A DNA stretch of 11,664 bases from CAYNTG01 sp964400105 (GTDB taxonomy: Bacteria; UBP14; UBA6098). The number at the start of each line of letters is the position of its first letter. Position 1 is the first letter of the stretch. Of this stretch, positions 6,604 through 11,664 are shown in pieces. Made by a program: the position numbers and the translations under genes. The notes beneath the pieces were generated by a model that was not told the DNA's origin, ran no database searches, and was given only the letters and a program-made list of their open reading frames with translations. The stretch spans positions 1 to 11,664 of the forward strand of contig CAYNTG010000077.1 in the NCBI GenBank assembly GCA_964400105.1. Direction: 5' to 3'.

Positions 6604-6676
6604 AGCGGGCGACGGGATTCGAACCCGCGACAGCCAGCTTGGGAAGCTGAAACTCTACCAGCTGAGTTACGCCCGC
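6604..6676 (-). tRNA. tRNA-Gly (anticodon CCC)
   Basis: 73 nt with a complete cloverleaf: acceptor GCGGGCG / CGCCCGC, D stem ACTC / GAGT with loop AGCTGGTA, anticodon stem TCAGC / GCTGG around loop TTCCCAA (anticodon CCC), and T arm GCGGG-TTCGAAT-CCCGT. The discriminator base is T, as in bacterial glycine tRNAs. The 3' CCA is not encoded. Transcription is on the minus strand, from its own promoter at 6689-6717. Confidence 0.95.
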
Positions 6677-6688
6677 AATCAGCGAATA

Positions 6689-6717
6689 ATATTAATCCAA
6701 ACATCAAGATTTGTCAA
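6689..6717 (-). promoter_or_regulatory. Promoter for tRNA-Gly
   Basis: Minus strand TTGACA (6712-6717), 17-nt spacer, TAATAT (6689-6694); the tRNA 5' end lies 12 nt downstream of the -10. The -35 is perfect; the -10 matches the consensus at four of six positions. Confidence 0.6.
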
Positions 6718-6723
6718 GGCCAA

Positions 6724-6786
6724 ATTGGTCGTAGCCTTCGGTCGATTAAAGCGGTAAGTCAAAATAAAAACCGTATAACGACCAAT
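6724..6786. repeat. Inverted repeat between divergent promoters
   Basis: ATTGGTCGT (6724-6732) and ACGACCAAT (6778-6786) are perfect 9-bp arms 45 bp apart, with a smaller CGGT / ACCG pair inside (6752-6755, 6770-6773). It sits between the tRNA-Gly promoter (minus) and the promoter of the small membrane-protein operon (plus). It may be a regulator site or a small palindromic repeat. Confidence 0.5.
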
Positions 6787-6833
6787 AACTATCGCTATTA
6801 GAATGAAAATTACCGAAAAACGATAAATAGTTC

Positions 6834-6861
6834 TTGACATTCATTTTTTGATCGTTAGATT
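6834..6861 (+). promoter_or_regulatory. Promoter for the small membrane protein/DUF2975/HTH operon
   Basis: TTGACA (6834-6839), 16-nt spacer, TAGATT (6856-6861), giving a leader of about 33 nt before the ATG at 6902. The -35 is perfect and the -10 moderate. Confidence 0.5.
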
Positions 6862-6901
6862 GGAAACAGCAACGAGAAATAATTTCACAAAAGGAGAAAA
6901 A

Positions 6902-7114
6902 ATGAACACGACTAAAAACCTAACAGCGACTTTTGAAGAGGAAGAAGGCTGTATCGGTGCAACAGTCGAGGCAAAATGTGAAAACGACGACCGGTCAATC
7001 GAAAGGGCAACCGGCATCGTCGATCGCGTGGTTTCGGCGCTTATGTTCCCGCTGTTGATGCTCTCATTGGCGATAGTCGTTTTCTTCAATCCGGCAACCG
7101 GATTCATTATCTAG
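6902..7114 (+). CDS. Small single-pass membrane protein, unknown family
   Basis: A 70-residue product. I chose the ATG at 6902 because AAGGAG lies 5-6 nt upstream; an upstream TTG at 6848 is in frame but overlaps the promoter. The N-terminal ~40 residues are hydrophilic and acidic (FEEEEG, CENDDRSIE) with two cysteines (C17, C26). Residues about 43-62 (VVSALMFPLLMLSLAIVVFF) form one membrane segment, and the tail is short (NPATGFII). I recognise no family. Twelve bp downstream begins the DUF2975 gene, whose own AAGGAG site starts just after this stop codon, so the two are very likely co-transcribed and it may be an accessory subunit of the DUF2975/HTH pair. Confidence 0.75.
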   Translation: MNTTKNLTATFEEEEGCIGATVEAKCENDDRSIERATGIVDRVVSALMFPLLMLSLAIVVFFNPATGFII

Positions 7115-7126
7115 CAAGGAGAAGTC

Positions 7127-7651
7127 GTGCGCAAAATCAAAAAAACGAGCAGGATAATCAAGAACATCGGCAAACTGATATTCTGGGTAACCGCTTGGGC
7201 GAGCGTGCTTGTTGGCGTTTTCGTCCTCCTGAATATCGGCAATCTGGAGAATATGACATTCTCTATGGATTCGCAACAAATCCCGATCGGAACGATTGAT
7301 AGGTTGAGCCAGATTACGTTGATCCTCGTTTTCTGGTCTTTGGTTGCTGTTTTTCTGCGTGGATTGTGGCACGGGATCAAGCTTTTTGGCCTCTACGAAA
7401 AGGGAGAGATATTCCTCGCAAAAAATATCGAGCACCTGAAACGAATCGGCGAAACCCTCATTATGTGGGCGATTATCAAAGGGTTAACCTCTTTTGCCGT
7501 TACATCCGTTATGCTCTACGAGGGTTTGGACACCGGAATTAATGTGACATTTAACATTACCGCTCTGATGATAGGTCTTCTGATCTACGTGATTTCGTGG
7601 GTTATGGACGAGGGCCGAAAACTTCGTGAAGAGCAAGAACTTACGATTTGA
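7127..7651 (+). CDS. DUF2975 membrane protein
   Basis: 174 residues with four predicted membrane segments (about 16-37, 62-82, 107-130, 143-160). Family hallmarks are the cytosolic stretch LFGLYEKGEIFLAKNIEHLKRIGE (84-109; long loop between segments 2 and 3) and the C-terminal SWVMDEGRKLREEQELTI. Members are typically encoded next to a very small Cro/CI-type HTH regulator, exactly as here; the pair is thought to act together, though the biochemical role is not defined. The start is GTG at 7127 with AAGGAG 5 nt upstream. The stop is 10 bp before the regulator's ATG. Confidence 0.88.
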   Translation: MRKIKKTSRIIKNIGKLIFWVTAWASVLVGVFVLLNIGNLENMTFSMDSQQIPIGTIDRLSQITLILVFWSLVAVFLRGLWHGIKLFGLYEKGEIFLAKNIEHLKRIGETLIMWAIIKGLTSFAVTSVMLYEGLDTGINVTFNITALMIGLLIYVISWVMDEGRKLREEQELTI

Positions 7652-7661
7652 TGTGAATAAA

Positions 7662-7877
7662 ATGGCTATAATAGTAAATCTCGACGTAATGCTCGCAATT
7701 CGGAAGATGAAACTCAACGACCTTGCCAAGCAAGTTGGAATCACACCCCAAAACCTCTCGGTTTTGAAGACCGGAAAAGCGCGCGCGATAAGATTCTCGA
7801 CCCTCGACGCTATCTGCCGCGTGCTCGAATGCCAGCCCGGCGATATACTCGTTTTCGAGCCGAACAAGGAATCGTAG
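7662..7877 (+). CDS. Small Cro/CI-type HTH regulator (YozG-like)
   Basis: 71 residues consisting almost only of a helix-turn-helix domain. It starts MAIIVNLDVMLAIRKMK, the characteristic start of this family, followed by the HTH (LNDLAKQVGITPQNLSVLKTG) and a closing STLDAICRVLECQPGDIL. I chose the ATG at 7662 by family alignment; a GTG at 7626 would add 12 residues but lies inside the DUF2975 gene. There is no strong ribosome site, so translation is probably coupled to the upstream gene. The stop codon TAG lies within the left arm of a dispersed palindrome (7874-7900). Confidence 0.9.
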   Translation: MAIIVNLDVMLAIRKMKLNDLAKQVGITPQNLSVLKTGKARAIRFSTLDAICRVLECQPGDILVFEPNKES

Positions 7878-7900
7878 AGACGCAAATCGTGCGTCTCTGC
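7874..7900. repeat. Dispersed palindrome GTAGAGACGCAA type, copy 1
   Basis: GTAGAGACGCA (7874-7884) pairs with TGCGTCTCTGC (7890-7900) at 10 of 11 positions across a 5-nt loop. The first arm contains the TAG stop of the HTH gene. A better-preserved copy lies at 11043-11074. It may serve as a transcription end, but no T-run follows. Confidence 0.75.
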
Positions 7901-8006
7901 AAAACGGGATTGTCTGCTAACCAAATGGCCATAAGTCTCTTAGAGAAAGTCCCACGGAAAACCCTCATATATGAAATTGAAACGATAATTGCCGCGTCGC
8001 CGGCTG

Positions 8007-8253
8007 GGGGCGTCGCCCGGCGAGCATTCCATGCTCGCCGGGACGTCGGAACGGTCGGCTCGACGGATAAGCTCGATCACCAAATTCGGTATCCAAATAT
8101 CTATAATCCAAAATCATGTTTTGCCGAAGCCGACCGTCCCGACGGAGACCACGAGCCGTTTTCTATTATTGCGGATAAATCGCCGCTTAAATACAAAACA
8201 TCGTGCAGCAAAATTGTCGGCTTTAAGACAATGGCTCGTGGTTGCGACGCCCC
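8007..8253. other. Nested inverted repeats: candidate structured RNA or MITE-like element
   Basis: Four sets of arms nest without crossing. P1: GGGGCGTCGC / GCGACGCCCC (8007-8016, 8244-8253). P2 hairpin: CCCGGCGAGCAT / ATGCTCGCCGGG (8016-8027, 8031-8042). P3: 17-bp arms with one mismatch (8044-8060, 8128-8144). P4: CCACGAGCC / GGCTCGTGG (8149-8157, 8233-8241). Further hairpins lie inside: GGATA / TATCC (8065-8069, 8090-8094), GCGG / CCGC (8171-8174, 8183-8186) and ATTGTC / GACAAT (8213-8218, 8227-8232). Only 1, 4 and 2 bases separate the helices, so they would stack as a four-way junction. The single A-C mismatch in P3 becomes a G-U pair in minus-strand RNA, a slight hint at orientation. The whole gap 7878-8361 has no convincing gene; besides this element and the palindrome at 7874-7900 it holds only short inverted repeats (8275-8297, 8304-8320). 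Confidence 0.5.
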
Positions 8254-8322
8254 AAAGCGCCGTATAGACTAAACAGCATATTCGATGAGATTATGCTTTA
8301 AAAATCATATTTAATGATTATC

Positions 8323-8353
8323 TTGATTTACCTTAAAACGATGGAAATATATT
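8323..8353 (+). promoter_or_regulatory. Possible promoter for the meaB operon (near-leaderless)
   Basis: TTGATT (8323-8328) and TATATT (8348-8353) with a long 19-nt spacer. A start about 7 nt downstream of the -10 would fall at or next to the meaB ATG at 8362, and no ribosome site is visible there. Confidence 0.3.
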
Positions 8354-8361
8354 AAATTTTA

Positions 8362-9324
8362 ATGGACTACATCGAGAAAATAATAGCGGATTTTAATCGG
8401 GGACTGCCGAGAGCGCTGGCACGGATATTGACGCTCATCGAGAATCGAGCGGACGGCTACGAGGATATACTTGGAAAGCTTTATAGGATAAAGAGTTCGC
8501 CGTCCTATCGAATCGGGATAACCGGGCCGCCCGGAGCAGGCAAAAGCACTCTTGTCGATAGGATCGCGCTTCACGAAAAATACCTGAGGCGCGAGATCGG
8601 AATCGTTGCGGTGGACCCGAGCAGCCCGTTCAGCGGCGGCGCGGTTTTGGGAGATCGCGTCCGAATGCGCGACCTCGCAAAGCGGGAGAATATTTTCATT
8701 CGAAGCATGGCCTCGCGCGGTTCGTTCGGCGGGCTTTCGGAGGCAACGAGCGATGTTATGGTCGCTTTTGAGGCATTCGGCAAATGGCTTGTAATTGTGG
8801 AAACGGTGGGAGTCGGGCAGGTTGAGCTGGACGTCGTCGATACATGCGATACGGTCGTCGTGGTTTTGACGCCCGAATCGGGTGACACGATTCAGGCGCT
8901 GAAATCCGGGATAATCGAGATCGCGGACGTCTTTGCAATCAACAAATCGGATCGCGACGGCGCGGAGATTTTCGCGGTCGAGCTTCGGTCGATTCTCGAT
9001 CTTAAAACGAAAGACGAACGTGCATGGAGGGTTCCTGTCGTGCCGACGGTTGCGACGACCGGCGAGGGTATCGACGGGCTGGTCGAAGCTATCGAGTCGC
9101 ACCGAGAATTCATCGTCGAAAGCGGCCGATTCGAGAGCCATAGAATCGAACAGATCGAGCACAAGATTAACCGGATAATAGCGTCGCGGATAGCGAAGAT
9201 CGTCGAAGAGCGGATCGACAGCGGAGTGGACCTCTCCCGGCTAGTTCAAAAGGTGATAGATGGAAGCGAGGACCCCTATTCGATAGCGAGGGAACTGCTT
9301 CTTTTGAAAGAGATAGATTTATAG
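8362..9324 (+). CDS. meaB: MeaB/ArgK-type G3E GTPase, methylmalonyl-CoA mutase chaperone
   Basis: 320 residues, normal for MeaB. The family gates cofactor loading onto methylmalonyl-CoA mutase and protects it from inactivation. Motifs: ITGPPGAGKST P-loop (53-63), VDPSSPFSGGAVLGDRVRM (84-102), SMASRGSFGGLS (115-126), the switch VETVGVGQ (146-153) and NKSDRDGA (194-201; base recognition). The C-terminal ~60 residues are the helical dimerisation arm. The start ATG has no clear ribosome site. A 29-bp gap to the next gene suggests an operon with the gamma-lyase and the corrinoid adenosyltransferase, which fits B12-dependent propionate metabolism. The mutase gene is not in the window. Other B12-dependent acyl-CoA mutases are possible clients. 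Confidence 0.93.
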   Translation: MDYIEKIIADFNRGLPRALARILTLIENRADGYEDILGKLYRIKSSPSYRIGITGPPGAGKSTLVDRIALHEKYLRREIGIVAVDPSSPFSGGAVLGDRVRMRDLAKRENIFIRSMASRGSFGGLSEATSDVMVAFEAFGKWLVIVETVGVGQVELDVVDTCDTVVVVLTPESGDTIQALKSGIIEIADVFAINKSDRDGAEIFAVELRSILDLKTKDERAWRVPVVPTVATTGEGIDGLVEAIESHREFIVESGRFESHRIEQIEHKINRIIASRIAKIVEERIDSGVDLSRLVQKVIDGSEDPYSIARELLLLKEIDL

Positions 9325-9353
9325 GAAATCAACTTAAAGATGGAGGTTTTATA

Positions 9354-10538
9354 ATGAAATTGGAGACAAAAATCGTAGTAGGCGACAGGGTGGATATACG
9401 CGATTGCCACAGAGCGGTAGTTCCGCCTGTGTATCTTTCCGCAGTGTATTCTTTCGAGAATTCGCAGCACGGCGCGGACCTTTTCAACAAGAATAAGGAA
9501 GGCTATATCTATACCAGGATCGCCAATCCCACGGTCGATGAGCTGGAAAAGAAGATGGCTATGCTCGAAGGCGGAGAGGCCGGATGCGGCTTCGCCTCCG
9601 GGATGTCGGCGATCTCATCGACGATCCTCGCCTTTTGCGGCTCCGGAGACAACGTCATCGTGTCCGAGCCGATTTATGGCGGCACGTTCAGCCTTTTGAA
9701 CAAGGTAATCCCGCGATTCGGGATCGAGGTTCGTTGGGCAAAGGCGAACGATTTCGCCGGCGATATCGAAAGACGCGGTCTCATCGACGAGCGGACAAAG
9801 CTCTTTCTCACGGAATCGCCGGCAAATCCGACGCTCGAAATCATCGACATGAAGGCGACGTCCGACTTCGCGCATAAACACGGTATTCCGGTGGCCATCG
9901 ATACGACGTTTGCTTCGTTCTATGTTCAACAGCCGCTTCAGCACGGCATCGATGTTGTTATCTACAGCACGACGAAATATATCGGCGGACACAGCGATGC
10001 TGTTGGCGGAATCGTCGTTACGTCAAAAGAATACATGAAAAAAATCAAGAATGATACCGTCGTCGATATTGGCGGCACGATGTCGCCGTTCAACGCGTTC
10101 CTGTTCCTTCGCGGGCTTCAGACCATCGCTGTCCGTATCGACAGGATGCAGGAAAACGCGCTCAAGATAGCGAAATGGCTCGAAACGCGCCCGGAGGTAG
10201 CTAAGGTATATTATCCATTCCTCGAAAGCCATCCGCAATACGAGCTTGCAAAGCGGCAGATGAGCTCCGGCTCCGGCATGATTACATTCATATTAAAGGA
10301 CGGGCGAGAGGCCGGCCGCAAGATGCTCGATAATCTCGAGCTGCTGATCATCGCGGTAAGCCTCGGCGCGGTTACGACGCTAATCGAGCATCCGGCTTCG
10401 ATGACGCACTCGTCGTATTCGACGGAAGACCTTGCCAAAGCAGGTATCGACGAGGGGCTTATCCGCCTTTCGGTCGGAATCGAGAACGTCGATGATATTA
10501 TCGCCGACCTCGAGAAGGGTTTTAACGCGCTGAAATGA
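9354..10538 (+). CDS. Trans-sulfuration PLP enzyme, methionine gamma-lyase/cystathionine gamma-lyase type
   Basis: 394 residues of the Cys/Met metabolism PLP family (fold type I). Seen: YTRIANPT (53-60; phosphate-binding Tyr/Arg from the partner subunit), ASGMSAI (81-87), YGGTF (108-112), ESPANPT (154-160), the IDTTF aspartate (183) and the Schiff-base lysine K208 in YSTTKYIGGHSDAVGG. The C-terminal SLGAVTTLIEHPASMTHSSY and IRLSVGIEN motifs are as in methionine gamma-lyases and cystathionine gamma-lyases. By my recollection of the Pseudomonas enzyme, Tyr108 matches its Tyr114, while the characteristic Cys116 is replaced by Gly110, so strict methionine gamma-lyase activity is uncertain. The ATG has TGGAGG 7 nt upstream. 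It overlaps the next gene by 4 bp (ATGA). Product 2-oxobutyrate would feed the propionyl-CoA route served by MeaB and cobalamin. Confidence 0.92.
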   Translation: MKLETKIVVGDRVDIRDCHRAVVPPVYLSAVYSFENSQHGADLFNKNKEGYIYTRIANPTVDELEKKMAMLEGGEAGCGFASGMSAISSTILAFCGSGDNVIVSEPIYGGTFSLLNKVIPRFGIEVRWAKANDFAGDIERRGLIDERTKLFLTESPANPTLEIIDMKATSDFAHKHGIPVAIDTTFASFYVQQPLQHGIDVVIYSTTKYIGGHSDAVGGIVVTSKEYMKKIKNDTVVDIGGTMSPFNAFLFLRGLQTIAVRIDRMQENALKIAKWLETRPEVAKVYYPFLESHPQYELAKRQMSSGSGMITFILKDGREAGRKMLDNLELLIIAVSLGAVTTLIEHPASMTHSSYSTEDLAKAGIDEGLIRLSVGIENVDDIIADLEKGFNALK

Positions 10539-11044
10539 TTCAGGTTTATACCGGAAACGGCAAGGGAAAAACGACCGCAGCCCTCGGCCTCGCGCTGAGG
10601 GCTTGCGGTCATGGCCGCAAGGTGGCTATGATCCAGTTCATGAAGGGTGATATCGAATACGGCGAGGTGAAGATTGCTCCGAAGATCCCCGGATTCGAGC
10701 TGCACCAGTTCGGGCTTCCGACATTCGTGAAAAAGGGCGCGCCATCCGACGAGGACCTCCGCCTTGCCCGCGAGGGATTTGATTTTGCACAAAAAATTAT
10801 CGCGGAGGGTAACCACGATCTTGTTATCCTCGACGAGATAAACGTCGCGGTCGATTACGGATTGATCCCGCTCAACGATCTATCGAGCCTTCTCGACAGC
10901 GTCCCAGATGAAATGGAGATCGTGCTTACCGGACGATATGCCCACGAAAAAATTATCGCACGCGCCGATCTCGTCACCGAGATGCGCGAGATCGAGCATC
11001 CTTATCAAAAGGGAGTCGAGGCACGCGAAGGAATCGAGTATTAA
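10535..11044 (+). CDS. cobO: ATP:cob(I)alamin (corrinoid) adenosyltransferase, CobA/CobO/BtuR type
   Basis: 169 residues. The enzyme transfers the adenosyl group of ATP to cob(I)alamin to form adenosylcobalamin. Seen: P-loop TGNGKGKTTAALG (6-18) at the very N-terminus, VAMIQFMKG (30-38), DLVILDEIN (94-102), VLTGRYA and the closing EIEHPYQKGVEAREGIEY, the family's usual end. It lacks the ~20-residue N-terminal extension found in Enterobacteria. The start ATG overlaps the preceding stop (ATGA), so translation is coupled to the gamma-lyase. The same enzyme family is named cobA, cobO or btuR in different organisms. Its presence beside meaB supports adenosylcobalamin supply to a mutase. Confidence 0.94.
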   Translation: MIQVYTGNGKGKTTAALGLALRACGHGRKVAMIQFMKGDIEYGEVKIAPKIPGFELHQFGLPTFVKKGAPSDEDLRLAREGFDFAQKIIAEGNHDLVILDEINVAVDYGLIPLNDLSSLLDSVPDEMEIVLTGRYAHEKIIARADLVTEMREIEHPYQKGVEAREGIEY

Positions 11045-11074
11045 GTAGAGACGCAAGATTTTGCGTCTCTACTT
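11043..11074. repeat. Dispersed palindrome GTAGAGACGCAA type, copy 2
   Basis: Perfect 14-bp arms AAGTAGAGACGCAA / TTGCGTCTCTACTT with a 4-nt loop GATT. It begins within the stop codon of the adenosyltransferase gene and ends inside the -35 box of the following promoter. A strong hairpin that could act as a boundary between the two units; no T-run follows. Confidence 0.85.
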
Positions 11075-11101
11075 GACAAAATAATATATGCCGATTATAT
11101 T
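11073..11101 (+). promoter_or_regulatory. Sigma70-type promoter for the 11168 gene
   Basis: TTGACA (11073-11078), 17-nt spacer, TATATT (11096-11101): a near-consensus promoter. The first two bases of the -35 belong to the palindrome arm. The transcript would have a leader of about 60 nt holding a small inverted repeat ATGCT / AGCAT (11111-11115, 11125-11129). Confidence 0.7.
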
Positions 11102-11167
11102 CTATTTCTAATGCTACTCTATTTAGCATGAAGATGGGTTTCAATTCATTTTTAAGGGGGATTCTTC

Positions 11168-11664
11168 ATGAATAAAGCGCGTTTGTTTTTTTCCTTAATG
11201 TTTGTTATTGTGTTGTGTGTTGCGGCCGAAGCGCAAAGCGAATGCCCGGATATCGCCGGATCGCTGCTTCCAAACTCGATGATCGACCAATATAATAGTA
11301 TTCTCGATCTGGGCAATGCGGTCGGAACGCTTTCTCAGGATTCCTTGAATTCCGCTCTCGCTAATATCGATAAATTCAAGTCATCTGTCGAAGAGCAAAG
11401 ATTTATCTGGGATTTCGATAATCAGACGGTCGGTCAATGCAATTCTCTGCTGATATGTATGGACAGCTATATTATTCCGCTCGTCGAGGGAAATATCGAC
11501 CCGGTGAGTTTCGGAGCTTCTTCCGAAGATATTTCCACACCGCCTTCAGGTGCTCCCGACGTCTCCCTTTCCAATCTCGATTTGACGAGTCTCGATGCGG
11601 TCGCCGGCGCGCTTCGACAGGCAAGGCCGGAAATATACGACAGCATCGATGTTCTGCAGGATTC
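11168..11664 (+). CDS. Exported protein of unknown function (3' end outside window)
   Basis: The frame is open from the ATG at 11168 to the window edge, 165 codons visible. AAGGGGG lies 7 nt upstream of the ATG. The N-terminus is a good signal peptide: MNKARLFF, a hydrophobic core SLMFVIVLCVAA, and a likely cleavage near AEAQS. The mature part is acidic and rich in Ser, Asp, Asn and Leu, with three cysteines in the visible portion after the signal (in SECPD, GQCNS and ICMDS) and a low-complexity linker GASSEDISTPPSGAPD. I recognise no domain. Its near-consensus promoter suggests substantial expression. Confidence 0.75.
   Translation, partial: MNKARLFFSLMFVIVLCVAAEAQSECPDIAGSLLPNSMIDQYNSILDLGNAVGTLSQDSLNSALANIDKFKSSVEEQRFIWDFDNQTVGQCNSLLICMDSYIIPLVEGNIDPVSFGASSEDISTPPSGAPDVSLSNLDLTSLDAVAGALRQARPEIYDSIDVLQD

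Noticed and set aside
7829..8272. 147-codon frame on the plus strand across the gene-free region
   Set aside because: Starts inside the HTH gene, has no ribosome site, and most of it runs through the palindromes at 7874-7900 and 8007-8253.
8302..8320. AATCAT / ATGATT inverted repeat as a terminator or operator
   Set aside because: AT-rich 6-bp arms in an AT-rich region, too weak to call on its own.
8359..9162. 267-codon frame on the minus strand opposite meaB
   Set aside because: Mirror of the GTPase reading frame; no start signal or recognisable domain.

Overview
The window looks like a chromosomal segment of an uncultivated, Gram-negative-type bacterium, most likely from the FCB superphylum or a related candidate phylum. 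The main reason is a secreted protein (1085-2494, minus) that ends in a Por/T9SS type A C-terminal sorting domain (YPNPFN start, SGIYLV...K end). An NHL/beta-propeller protein with the RIVRIDDMTGAGW blade style and frequent short palindromic repeats agree with this. No phylogenetic marker gene allows a firmer placement, so this is inference.

Layout. 1-394: right end of an insertion sequence with the last part of a transposase. 378-1013 (minus): NHL-repeat protein whose 3' end is cut by that IS. 1085-2494 (minus): large exported protein with membrane-spanning N-terminus and T9SS tail; two palindromic repeats are inserted in frame in the tail. 2546-2950 (minus): MerR-type regulator, flanked by two copies of a roughly 38-bp leader-like repeat and a 67-bp palindromic element. 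3165-6563 (minus): plsY, der and a DUF512 PDZ/radical-SAM protein, a conserved housekeeping neighbourhood; der-plsY are almost contiguous and have a good sigma70-type promoter. 6604-6676 (minus): tRNA-Gly(CCC) with its own promoter and probable terminator. 6902-7877 (plus): a three-gene cassette of a 70-residue membrane protein, a DUF2975 membrane protein and a YozG-type small HTH regulator. 7878-8361: gene-free, holding a dispersed palindrome and a 247-bp region (8007-8253) whose inverted repeats nest into a tight four-way junction. 8362-11044 (plus): meaB, a methionine gamma-lyase-type PLP enzyme and cobA/cobO, probably one operon. 11168-end (plus): start of an exported protein of unknown function behind a near-consensus promoter.

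How the genes fit together. The plus-strand operon makes metabolic sense: a gamma-lyase can yield 2-oxobutyrate, which leads to propionyl-CoA and methylmalonyl-CoA; methylmalonyl-CoA mutase needs adenosylcobalamin, made by the CobA/CobO adenosyltransferase, and the MeaB GTPase guards and reloads the mutase. The mutase itself is not in the window. Der (ribosome assembly) and PlsY (phospholipid acylation) are housekeeping.

The most unusual aspects are the variety of palindromic elements (at least five types in under 12 kb, two of them translated inside a sorting domain) and the possible large structured RNA/DNA element at 8007-8253.
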